DNA from: Deltaproteobacteria bacterium
Lineage (GTDB): Bacteria; Desulfobacterota; GWC2-55-46; DRQE01
Assembly (NCBI GenBank): GCA_030636245.1
Contig: DAOVXI010000003.1
Location: 1 to 26,293 of the forward strand
DNA: 26,293 nucleotides
Direction of reading: 5' to 3'
Shown: piece by piece, positions 1-7,352 of the stretch
Position numbering within the stretch: position 1 is the stretch's first letter
Layout of the letters: every line of letters starts with the position of its first letter
Made by a program: the position numbers and the translations under genes
The notes under the pieces: model-generated
The model's input: the letters and a program-made list of their open reading frames with translations, nothing else
Told to the model about the DNA's origin: nothing
The model's database searches: none

Positions 1-255
1 AGGTTTTATAGAAACACTTCTGAATTTATCATCAACCTCACCGCTACTATATTCTATTATCTGTTCAAGAAGAACAGGAGTAAGGTTAAAGGTTTGCTTT
101 ATATCAGGAAAGTCATCAAGGATCGTTGCCATATCAAGATAATCTTTGGTAGCGTGCAGTAAAACCCAGGGCAAAAGATATTGTCCTGTCGAGGGATCCT
201 TATAGTTTGGCTGGTGCATATGCCAGACAAAGGCGATATTTAGAGGATTTTTCAC
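1..255 (-). CDS. Glycoside hydrolase family 57 protein, N-terminal part (runs off left edge)
   Basis: Only the first 85 codons are present; the reading frame is open to the first base of the window. The N-terminus contains FVWHMHQPNYKDP at about residues 9 to 21 and then YLLPWVLLHATKDYLDM. This is the opening signature of glycoside hydrolase family 57, whose members act on alpha-glucans (alpha-amylase, amylopullulanase, 4-alpha-glucanotransferase). The catalytic residues lie further in and are not visible, so substrate cannot be stated. The start is a GTG placed directly after the TAA stop of the upstream propeller gene (TAAGTG), with only a weak GAG element before it, which suggests translational coupling. 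There is no signal peptide, so it is probably cytoplasmic and may act on glycogen or other storage glucan. Family assignment is strong; specific function is open. Confidence 0.88.
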   Translation of the reverse strand, partial: MKNPLNIAFVWHMHQPNYKDPSTGQYLLPWVLLHATKDYLDMATILDDFPDIKQTFNLTPVLLEQIIEYSSGEVDDKFRSVSIKP

Positions 256-1431
256 TTACTCAAAATTAAGTCGCAGAAATTTTCCCTTACTTCCCAAAAA
301 ATAAAGGTCATTTTCAGTAGTAAATATTGAAGATAAGATAAGGTGCTTTGTGTTCATGGATATTATCTCTTTACCATTCGCTATATCGTAAGAAGAAACA
401 TTAGAAACAGATTTTCTGAATCGCTCGATATTAAGTGGTAGGTAATCGACGGTAGTAAAAACAATAACAGCTTTGTCAATAATAGCTATATTAGTATTAT
501 GTCCCTCAATATCCAGAATATGCCAGAGCTCTTTTTTGTTCAACAGATCATAGTAAACAATGTTTTTATCTGAAAGTATCGCAAGACGGTCCTCTCTAAT
601 GTCAAGCGCGATAGCCTTGAGCAGCTTAAGTGTCCACTTAACCTGACCATCCTTCATAGAGTATGAAACAACACTACCCTCTTGACTTGTTAAAATTATT
701 TCTTCTCTGTAATTATCTATAACAACCTCTGGTATGAACGCCGTGTCCTTATTATACTTACTGCCTACCTCAGCTCTCCATAGCTCACTGCCAGAGTGCA
801 GGTCAAGGCAGACCAGCATATCTTTGTCAAAGATGTTACATACCGCATTATCGAAATAGAAAGGCGCTAAGCCATCACGTTCAATAACGTTTTGATGTGA
901 TTTGTAACCGTAGGACCATATGTACTCACCGCTACCAAGCTCGAATGCATATATACGACTATTAGCGCCACTCACTATTAATTGGTCACCTGCTATGATA
1001 GGAGCTGATGCAGGAAGAGTACTTATATTTTTATTCCAAACGGTAGAGCCATCAGCCCTACTCAAGCAACCTGCGGCTGCGTTGTCAAGAACATAGCAGA
1101 CATATTCTCCATCCGCTACAGGTGAATAAACCAACTGCCCTTTCAACTTCACTCTCCATAAGTTTTCTTGTATACGTAAATCTCTGGCAACAATATATTT
1201 CTTCTTATGAGGAATATAAGAGATCAGTTCACTGTTCACTTTATCCACATGGAATACCGGTAAAGCGACAACTGATGAATAAAGTTTCTTTATCGTAAGC
1301 TGACTGCTCTCATTCTCCGGGACTGATAATTCTGAGGCCGAAACATATGCTGGAGAGATAATAAAAACAATGAAACTTAGGACAAAGGTAAGTATCAAAG
1401 TAGATAGATTTGAGTTAAATTGTTTATACAT
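256..1431 (-). CDS. Exported PQQ-like beta-propeller repeat protein
   Basis: A 391-residue protein that starts with a signal peptide: MYKQ, then a hydrophobic stretch (about residues 10 to 28) ending near AYVSASE. The remainder shows repeating blade-like units with G-x-x-x-W endings (for example DGSTVWNKN, GSGEYIWSYG, SGSELWRAEVG, DGQVKWTLK, NKKELWHIL) typical of PQQ/BamB-like propellers. It probably folds as a beta-propeller outside the cytoplasm. It lacks an obvious lipobox, so it is not clearly BamB itself. I chose the ATG at 1431 because it overlaps the upstream PHP gene stop (ATGTATAA) and begins the signal peptide; an in-frame ATG at 1503 would add 24 residues lying inside the PHP gene. 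Its codons look more AT-rich than those of the genes to its right. Ligand and role are unknown. Confidence 0.75.
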   Translation of the reverse strand: MYKQFNSNLSTLILTFVLSFIVFIISPAYVSASELSVPENESSQLTIKKLYSSVVALPVFHVDKVNSELISYIPHKKKYIVARDLRIQENLWRVKLKGQLVYSPVADGEYVCYVLDNAAAGCLSRADGSTVWNKNISTLPASAPIIAGDQLIVSGANSRIYAFELGSGEYIWSYGYKSHQNVIERDGLAPFYFDNAVCNIFDKDMLVCLDLHSGSELWRAEVGSKYNKDTAFIPEVVIDNYREEIILTSQEGSVVSYSMKDGQVKWTLKLLKAIALDIREDRLAILSDKNIVYYDLLNKKELWHILDIEGHNTNIAIIDKAVIVFTTVDYLPLNIERFRKSVSNVSSYDIANGKEIISMNTKHLILSSIFTTENDLYFLGSKGKFLRLNFE

Positions 1432-2071
1432 ATAAACCTGAGATAAGTTCAACAGTGTCATTTGATATTTTATCGATATCCGAGTCAGTAAGTGAAGCAC
1501 CATAAGCCACCATATTCATAAACTCGGTCGAGACAAGGTCATTCGGTGCATGGGCATCGGTGTTGAGGACCATCTTCAAGTCATACTCTTTTGCCATTTT
1601 TACTACATGGCCGTTGGTCAGCGAGTGGCCGTTGCGTGCGGTTACTTCCATGAAGACACCCTTCTTATGAGCTTCCATCGAGTCAGCTTTACTTAAAAGA
1701 CCGGGGTGAGCAAGTATATCAACTCCAGCTTCAATTGCGGCGGTGTTCGTTCCCTTCTCTACAGGCTCAACAATAGTCTCTCCATGACACACAACAAGCT
1801 TTATACCAAGCTCCCTTGCCATCTCGGTAACTCGTCCAATGCGTTTAGGGAAAACGTGCGTTATCTCTACACCCGGAATAACCTTTAAAGCATCCGATTC
1901 GAATGAAGCGGTGAATTTAAGGATACTCTGAACAACATGCTCAATATTCGATTCATCAACATGGTCAGTGATTCCGATAACTTTGTATCCACTAGCTATA
2001 GCTCTTGTACAGAGCTCACTTGGGACCAGAACCCCGTCAGAAAGCAGTGTATGTGTATGAAGGTCAATCAT
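1424..2071 (-). CDS. PHP-domain metal-dependent phosphoesterase, histidinol-phosphatase-like
   Basis: A 215-residue single-domain PHP protein. Metal-binding motifs are all present in order: HTHT (H5, H7), D12, TDH (D36, H37), E69 in PGVEI, H96 in CHGE, H122 in AHPG, and NTDAHAP (D172, H174). PHP proteins hydrolyse phosphoester bonds using two or three metal ions; relatives include histidinol phosphatase HisK, nucleotide monophosphatases and PolX-associated domains. No histidine-pathway gene sits beside it, so the histidinol phosphate assignment is only by fold. It starts three bases after the stop of the receiver-PATAN gene (TGAAAAATG), with AAGG upstream, and overlaps the next gene by eight bases. 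It is therefore part of the same operon. Substrate unknown; a nucleotide or other small phosphoester is plausible. Confidence 0.85.
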   Translation of the reverse strand: MIDLHTHTLLSDGVLVPSELCTRAIASGYKVIGITDHVDESNIEHVVQSILKFTASFESDALKVIPGVEITHVFPKRIGRVTEMARELGIKLVVCHGETIVEPVEKGTNTAAIEAGVDILAHPGLLSKADSMEAHKKGVFMEVTARNGHSLTNGHVVKMAKEYDLKMVLNTDAHAPNDLVSTEFMNMVAYGASLTDSDIDKISNDTVELISGLYV

Positions 2072-2074
2072 TTT

Positions 2075-3655
2075 TCAAACCTTTACAGAACCTTTATTTT
2101 TATCTTTTATAAGCTCATCGAAGAATTTTTTAAGAATGTCCTGAACTGATTCATCATTCTTGTTGTCAAATGTCATTAAAGTTTCGGGGTTATCCTCAAT
2201 CCCCATTGTTTTTATATAACTTTCCTTCAATTCATCAGTTAGTTCGTTCTCTCCGCAGTAAACACCAAGGAACGGAACTTTTCTATGATGAAGAATCTCA
2301 TTTTTGGTTACAGCGAGTCCCTCAACAACGGAACCCCATTCAAGTTTGGTGTCATCCCATAGAAGTATTAAGCCAACAAGGTTAGAGCTGAGAGCGTTTA
2401 TAAGCGGTCCCATCGCACTTGCTGTCGGCAAGGAGAAGAAGACCATATCCAAACCGCCGTAGAGCTTAAGAACACCCATCTGACCTAAAAGATTACGGGT
2501 TGAGTTATTGTCTGATATAAGTTTACTGTCTATTACGAAGTCCGGTATGCTTTTGCATGAAAGAATGAATTTGTTAGCGAGTTCCGGGTTTACAGAGACG
2601 ATAAATATTTTAGCATAGTTGGAGGTCAACATATCATCCCATCGGTTAACAACCTTCTCTTTGATCTTGATCGCATCCGAAGGAGAGATAAATGTATGGA
2701 GCTCAGCCATCTCGATATCTTCCGATACTTCGGTTACATCAACAACGCCCCTTCCCACAAGGTCGATAATTGTTGTGTACACATCATAATCTGTAAATGA
2801 ACAGTGGTCTACCAGGTTCTCCACCTTAGGATAATAATCTATAAGGAACAGGACCTCATAAATTATCGGCTTCAGGCCCTTTGGTACTGAGGTGCTGTCT
2901 ACCTTGAGTTGAAGTATGGATGACTTGTTTGGAAACTTGTCCTTGTCCCTCTCAAATTCGTCTATCTGTTGCATGCCTTCCATCATTAGATTTCCGGTAG
3001 GCAATTCTATCTTCTGAGGAGTTGTAACACGCTGAGGTATGAACTCGAATTTACCGTCTTTCCAGGTGAAAAGCCGGTACAACGCTTTCTCTTTTTCCAC
3101 CTCTCCAAGTATTGCATTATATACCTGGCCATCTTTCATGAAAACAATACCGTGTTGGTCATTATTGGAAAGGATCAGCTCACCCTCTTTTTTATTAAAG
3201 TGAAGTACCTGAAGAATATCCACAAGAGCCATCTGTGAGAGCCTACCTTCAATATCCTTATGTAGACGTTGTCCAACAGTGTCACCGTAAAGCATCGACT
3301 CCTTTATCTTCTCCATAACTTCGTCCCACTTAAAAGGCCTTGCGATAAACGAATCAATGTTTATACGAAACCCCTTTACGTCCCTTACTACTTCGGAGAC
3401 GAACATAAATGGAACATTCGATACATTAGGATTATGCGTAAGGATCTGAAAAAGTCGTTCACCATCAATGGTCGGCAGTGACATATCTACAATTATAAGC
3501 GACGGCACATACTTTAGAGCAAGCTCCATGGCTTTAGAGCCGTCATTTGTTGTAAGAGGTTTAAAGCCCTTATCAATGACCTTATCCCTAAAGATGTTTA
3601 TCTCTTTATCGTTGGATAAAGCGATAAGTATCGTATCTTCACTCTTAGTTATCAC
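2075..3655 (-). CDS. Atypical response-regulator receiver with PATAN (DUF4388) domain
   Basis: A 526-residue cytoplasmic protein. Residues about 7 to 120 form a CheY-like receiver with the phospho-acceptor Asp57 (LIIVDMS). The N-terminal acidic pair is missing (ILIALSND), and the conserved Lys-Pro is Arg-Pro (ARPFKWDEV), so normal phosphorylation is doubtful. Residues about 133 to 210 match the PATAN/DUF4388 domain (DIEGRLSQMALVDILQVL, then GIVFMKDGQVYNAILG and GKFEFIP), a module linked to signalling in Geobacter, Myxococcus and cyanobacteria. The last third (about 345 to 515) has alternating hydrophobic strands (KIFIVSV, LDMVFFSL, GLILLWD, VPFLGVYCGENE) that recall a small Ras/MglA-like GTPase without a Walker A motif; this last point is inference. 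Its ATG overlaps the upstream stop as ATGA, implying coupled translation with the degenerate GGDEF protein. Confidence 0.82.
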   Translation of the reverse strand: MITKSEDTILIALSNDKEINIFRDKVIDKGFKPLTTNDGSKAMELALKYVPSLIIVDMSLPTIDGERLFQILTHNPNVSNVPFMFVSEVVRDVKGFRINIDSFIARPFKWDEVMEKIKESMLYGDTVGQRLHKDIEGRLSQMALVDILQVLHFNKKEGELILSNNDQHGIVFMKDGQVYNAILGEVEKEKALYRLFTWKDGKFEFIPQRVTTPQKIELPTGNLMMEGMQQIDEFERDKDKFPNKSSILQLKVDSTSVPKGLKPIIYEVLFLIDYYPKVENLVDHCSFTDYDVYTTIIDLVGRGVVDVTEVSEDIEMAELHTFISPSDAIKIKEKVVNRWDDMLTSNYAKIFIVSVNPELANKFILSCKSIPDFVIDSKLISDNNSTRNLLGQMGVLKLYGGLDMVFFSLPTASAMGPLINALSSNLVGLILLWDDTKLEWGSVVEGLAVTKNEILHHRKVPFLGVYCGENELTDELKESYIKTMGIEDNPETLMTFDNKNDESVQDILKKFFDELIKDKNKGSVKV

Positions 3656-4683
3656 AGCTGCTCCTGCAGATGATAGTCACGCTGAAATTTTGTAATAAGC
3701 CCTTCTGTAAGAAATGGATCAGATGAATGGAAACATAGAAAACTATTTCCCCAAGCCTCTTTAGATAGCAGCGTATATGCGGCGTCTTCAGAGAGATACA
3801 GAGTAAAGTCCGCGGATGCAACTCGCGGATCATCAATCGGGATGGATGTGGCGTTCTTGAACTCCACGTTCGTTTCCTTGCCCTCACCCACAACAAATAT
3901 TTTGGTACCTGTCTTTCCGAGCATGTTGAGCTGGTTCTTGAAGGGTAGGTCTTCTGTTATCTTTCTTGAACCAATATATAGCACACCTCTCTTCTCAGGG
4001 CTCCTTGCTACCTCTTCTACAATTACCTCATTGAGCCTGTTTATAAAAGAGTACTCAAGATCAGCTCCATCCCCGAGATCAAAGGTCGAGTATGCACTAC
4101 CCTCAATGCCCCCCTCAGTAAGTTTTGCGACTATCTCCCAGAATAACTTTGACTTAAGATCAAGCTTTTCCCAGATCGAGTCCTTCATGCTCCCTATACG
4201 GTTGGAGGCAATACCAACGGCACCGTTAAAATTGAAGGCATCCTTAGGAAACGTTGCCTGAGAAACTATTATGGAGGCATATGGTTCACCTTTTGTCGTA
4301 AAAGGTTCCAGTGCTCTTGTGAGTTTTTTTATGGTTATAAGTGAGCCAAAGTAGTCGGTTTGAGGAAGCAAGATCATAACCTTCTTATTCTCTAACATAC
4401 CGGTTACGTCACAGTTCCTGACAACCGTAAGTATAGTCGTAATGAGAAGCTTCAAGAACTTCATAAGCTCCTCCTTCTCCGGCGTAACACTTCCGTTCTG
4501 GAACGACTCCACGGTCAAGACAACAACCGAGTAGTGAAGCCCGTATCTCTCGCTCCTCGCGTTCTCTAACTTACCGAACTCACCCATGAACTCCGAGTCA
4601 TAGAAACGGCTCTCGAAGTTTTTCTTAGACTCGTCTAATTTGGTAAGTTTATCTATACTTTCCTGATCTAAATTTAAATCCAT
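3652..4683 (-). CDS. Signalling protein with degenerate GGDEF-like domain
   Basis: A 343-residue soluble protein with no signal peptide. Residues about 45 to 130 follow the outline of a GGDEF (diguanylate cyclase) domain: RYGLHYSVVVLTVESFQ resembles the RYG-x-x-L-x-x-L-DIDxFK strand, and CDVTGML....VMILLPQTDYFGSL resembles the region around the active loop. The GGDEF motif itself is replaced by ENKKV at about 98 to 102, and the metal-binding Asp of the first strand is also lost, so cyclase activity is unlikely. The C-terminal part (about 200 to 343) contains RGVLYIGSRKITEDLPFKNQLNMLGKTG-like sequence that I do not recognise with certainty; a DICT-like sensory module is one possibility. An AAGG element lies six bases before the ATG. 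It is coupled by ATGA overlap to the receiver-PATAN gene and the two proteins probably work together. Confidence 0.65.
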   Translation of the reverse strand: MDLNLDQESIDKLTKLDESKKNFESRFYDSEFMGEFGKLENARSERYGLHYSVVVLTVESFQNGSVTPEKEELMKFLKLLITTILTVVRNCDVTGMLENKKVMILLPQTDYFGSLITIKKLTRALEPFTTKGEPYASIIVSQATFPKDAFNFNGAVGIASNRIGSMKDSIWEKLDLKSKLFWEIVAKLTEGGIEGSAYSTFDLGDGADLEYSFINRLNEVIVEEVARSPEKRGVLYIGSRKITEDLPFKNQLNMLGKTGTKIFVVGEGKETNVEFKNATSIPIDDPRVASADFTLYLSEDAAYTLLSKEAWGNSFLCFHSSDPFLTEGLITKFQRDYHLQEQL

Positions 4684-4709
4684 TTTTACCTTGCCTGAAT
4701 TATTTTAGT

Positions 4710-5207
4710 TTACATCTTATACTTGCCAAAGGCATCGGGTGAAAGCTCTTCAAGAACATCAAGGCTGGAACCCTCACTGAGTCCTTTCTTAATGGCGTCC
4801 TGGTCAAACTTAATATGCTTACTGTTCTTGAGCACATCTTCATGAACGAATATGGGAGCAGACGTCCTAAGGGCAACAGCAATCGCGTCGCTAGGTCTTG
4901 AGTCTATCTTCCTGATCTCCTCACCGTTGTCCACATGGAGCGTTGCGTAGTAAACGTTATCCTTAATATCAACTATCTCTACCTTTAAGACCTTAAGAGA
5001 CATGTTTTTAACAACGGAAGCTATGAGGTCATGCGTCATAGGCCTTGAGAACTCCATCTTTTCAAGCTCAGCCGCGATCGCGCTTGCTTCCATAACACCT
5101 ATCCATATAGGAAGGGTATTGTTTTCTTTCTCATCTTTCAATATCACAATAGGCGCATTGGTGAAGGGGTCTATCGTTATACCGGCTACATTCATCTTAA
5201 CAAACAT
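4710..5207 (-). CDS. Bifunctional nuclease family protein (DUF151)
   Basis: A 165-residue protein of the DUF151/BFN family. Characteristic blocks are present: the N-terminal MNVAGITIDPFTNAPIVILKDEKENNTLPIWIGVMEASAIA, then the central TRPMTHDL-like block and RKIDSRPSDAIAVALRTSAPIFVHEDVL. Plant relatives have been reported to have DNase and RNase activity, while bacterial members are mostly uncharacterised and often sit next to miaB, as here. I chose the ATG at 5207 because AAGGAAG lies just ahead of it; this makes the gene overlap the end of miaB by eleven bases. A longer form from 5255 would lie inside miaB and lacks a ribosome site; a later ATG at 5195 is also possible. Family call is strong, biological role weak. 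Confidence 0.9.
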   Translation of the reverse strand: MFVKMNVAGITIDPFTNAPIVILKDEKENNTLPIWIGVMEASAIAAELEKMEFSRPMTHDLIASVVKNMSLKVLKVEIVDIKDNVYYATLHVDNGEEIRKIDSRPSDAIAVALRTSAPIFVHEDVLKNSKHIKFDQDAIKKGLSEGSSLDVLEELSPDAFGKYKM

Positions 5208-6549
5208 TGGCTTCCTTCCATACCAGCTCACCCCGTAGAGAGTTCGTAAAAGCATCGGTTATCTTTAATTGAATTATCGAACCGACAATATTATCTTTAT
5301 CAAATGTTCCCGTGTCGTCGAGTGAAAAGTTTACAACCTTATTACATTCGGTCCTGCCGCTAAGCTCCTGCTTACTGGCTTTGCTCTCACCCTCAACAAG
5401 TACTTCAACTATCTTTCCGACAAGAGCGCTTTGTTTGCTTGCGGTTATCTCTTTCTGCAACTTCTGAAGTTCATAGAGTCTTTCTTTCTTCTCGCTATCA
5501 CTCAAGCTCTCTTCAAGCTCTGCCGCTACCGTACCGGGCCTTTGTGAGTAAACAAAAGAGAATATGTTATCATATCCGACATCTTCGATCGCATCCATTG
5601 TCATACGGAAATCCTCCTCACTCTCACCGGGAAAGCCTACGATAATATCCGTTGTAAGTGATATCGAAGGATACAGTGATCTTAACGCATGTACTTTTTC
5701 CATATAGCTCTCTACGGTATAACCTCTTTTCATGGCCTGAAGGACACTATTGGAACCTGATTGGAGAGGCAAATGTATCTGACGGCAAAGCTTGGGTTCC
5801 GTGTTAAATAACTCTATGAGCTCTCTTGATAGGTCCTTTGGGTGTGATGTAACAAACCGCACGCGCTTTAATTCACCTACGCCACAAACCAGCTTTAAGA
5901 GCTCGGTAAAACCTACCCCGCCCTTATATGAGTTAACATTTTGTCCGAGCAGCGTTACCTCGGTCACACCACTCTTCGTAAGCTCCTTAACTTCAGCGAT
6001 AATATCTTCAGCCGCTCTGCTCATCTCAGGGCCTCTAACATACGGAACGATACAGTAAGTACAATAATTATCGCAGCCGCGCATGATACTAACCGTTGCC
6101 TTAACCTTTGATGCGAGCGGCATGGACACTCTATACTCTTCCCTTGTGATGTCTTCTTTAAGCTCGGTTGCAACGATGCGTAACTTCTTGCCCTTCTCCT
6201 TCTTCCCGAGAAGCTTAACCAAGTTGTGTATGTTGTGAGTTCCTATTACCATATCAAGGTAAGGAGCTCTCTCTATAAGACGCTCACCTGCCTGCTGAGC
6301 AACGCACCCGGTAACACCGATAATGAGTTCAGGGTTTTCTTCCTTAAGTGATCTGAACCTTCCAAGCATTGAGTAGACCTTGTGCTCTGCCTTCTCACGC
6401 ACGCTACAGGTATTAAGCAGAATAAGATCTGCCTCATTAGGCGTGCTGCATAATGTGAAGTTATCGTCCTTCAGGAACGAGAGCATTCTCTCGGAGTCAT
6501 CATCGTTCATCTGACAACCAAATGTCTCTATATAGACGTACTTCTCCAT
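5197..6549 (-). CDS. miaB: tRNA-2-methylthio-N6-dimethylallyladenosine synthase MiaB
   Basis: A 450-residue methylthiotransferase that adds a methylthio group to i6A37 of tRNAs reading UNN codons. The N-terminal UPF0004 domain carries the three cysteines of the auxiliary iron-sulfur cluster: C12 (FGCQMN), C48 (NTCSVREKAEHK) and C82 (GVTGCVAQQ). The radical-SAM cluster motif is RGCDNYCTYCIVPYVRG (C159, C163, C166). A TRAM domain occupies about residues 375 to 440. The CQMN motif and full-length match favour MiaB over MtaB or RimO. I prefer the ATG at 6549, which has GAGAAG about ten bases upstream and gives the usual MEKxVYIETFGCQMN start; an ATG at 6567 has no visible ribosome site. It lies 35 bases after the SPOR gene and overlaps the DUF151 gene. 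Confidence 0.96.
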   Translation of the reverse strand: MEKYVYIETFGCQMNDDDSERMLSFLKDDNFTLCSTPNEADLILLNTCSVREKAEHKVYSMLGRFRSLKEENPELIIGVTGCVAQQAGERLIERAPYLDMVIGTHNIHNLVKLLGKKEKGKKLRIVATELKEDITREEYRVSMPLASKVKATVSIMRGCDNYCTYCIVPYVRGPEMSRAAEDIIAEVKELTKSGVTEVTLLGQNVNSYKGGVGFTELLKLVCGVGELKRVRFVTSHPKDLSRELIELFNTEPKLCRQIHLPLQSGSNSVLQAMKRGYTVESYMEKVHALRSLYPSISLTTDIIVGFPGESEEDFRMTMDAIEDVGYDNIFSFVYSQRPGTVAAELEESLSDSEKKERLYELQKLQKEITASKQSALVGKIVEVLVEGESKASKQELSGRTECNKVVNFSLDDTGTFDKDNIVGSIIQLKITDAFTNSLRGELVWKEANVC

Positions 6550-6584
6550 TTTCGTAGAACTTCTCATAATTAAATATTTTAATA

Positions 6585-7226
6585 TTATCGGTTAGTTAAG
6601 TCAAGTGATCTTGCGTACTTGCTTAGCTCTGCAGAAGTGGGTCTGGTCACCCAGGCATCAGGGGCCGAGAACTTTTCGGATAAGATACGGGCGTATTTCT
6701 TGCCTTCATCATAGCTTGAGTAGAACCCTACACGGACGCGATACCAGGTCGTCCCGTCCTTATTGAATGTTGTTACGTAACACAGATACCCTTTGCCTGA
6801 TATCTTGCGCTTAAGTGAATCGGCATCAGATCTGGCGGTGAATGATGCCATATTAACAACATAACTCTTTGTATCTACAGGTTTTTTTGCGGTTTCAGTT
6901 TTAACAACAGGGGTCGGCTCAACCTTAGGCTTAGCCGGCTCACTCGACACTGTCTCAACCTTTTTCGGCTCGGTCTTGACCTCGACAACCTTAGTCTCAG
7001 CCTTGGGCTTGGGTTTGAATGTGGTCTTGGCTTTGGGGACCGCTGTGACAGCCACGGTCTTTACATTATGTGGGACTTTTATCTTTATCCGCTGGGTGGC
7101 CTCCGCCATACTTTCACTTTTAGCGGTACTATCCTCCGAGATACCAGCCTGCTTCTGAAAGACAAAAACATAGGCCGCGGCAGCTGCTAGAAAAACGAGT
7201 ACTAGAACCTTTAATTTGTTGCTCAA
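6585..7226 (-). CDS. SPOR-domain membrane protein
   Basis: A 213-residue protein with one N-terminal membrane segment (about residues 5 to 23, KVLVLVFLAAAAAYVFVF), a long Lys/Pro/Glu/Thr/Val-rich linker (about 30 to 118) and a C-terminal SPOR domain (about 120 to 200, SYVVNMASF...WYRVRVGFYSSYDEGKKYA...AWVTRP). SPOR domains bind denuded glycan strands of septal peptidoglycan, so the protein is expected to be anchored in the inner membrane with the domain in the periplasm, as for DedD or FtsN. The start is a TTG with a strong AGGGGG element seven bases upstream; no ATG fits. It is the first gene of the leftward operon behind the promoter at 7272 to 7300. The alternative is a cell-division or generic envelope factor; exact role unknown. 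Confidence 0.88.
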   Translation of the reverse strand: MSNKLKVLVLVFLAAAAAYVFVFQKQAGISEDSTAKSESMAEATQRIKIKVPHNVKTVAVTAVPKAKTTFKPKPKAETKVVEVKTEPKKVETVSSEPAKPKVEPTPVVKTETAKKPVDTKSYVVNMASFTARSDADSLKRKISGKGYLCYVTTFNKDGTTWYRVRVGFYSSYDEGKKYARILSEKFSAPDAWVTRPTSAELSKYARSLDLTNR

Positions 7227-7271
7227 ATGGAACCCCCTAAGCGAAAAAATGCAGTAAAATCATCAATATAT

Positions 7272-7300
7272 AGAATATAATAAGCCATCTTTCATGTCAA
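7272..7300 (-). promoter_or_regulatory. Predicted sigma-70 promoter for the SPOR-miaB operon
   Basis: On the minus strand TTGACA (7300 to 7295) is followed after exactly 17 bases by TATTCT (7277 to 7272). It lies between the terminator of aclA and the TTG start of the SPOR gene, with about 45 bases of leader. The minus 35 is a perfect consensus; the minus 10 matches four of six. No transcription start data are available. Confidence 0.6.
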
Positions 7301-7301
7301 A

Positions 7302-7334
7302 CAAAAAAGGCCCTGTCCAAAAATGGACAGGGCC
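7302..7334 (-). terminator. Intrinsic terminator after aclA
   Basis: An 11-bp perfect stem (GGCCCTGTCCA with TGGACAGGGCC, four-base loop) at 7309 to 7334 is followed on the minus strand by six T. It lies 19 bases after the aclA stop and ends the icd-aclB-aclA unit. The orientation of the T tract fits leftward transcription only. Confidence 0.95.
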
Positions 7335-7352
7335 TCATAGTATAAGAACAAA

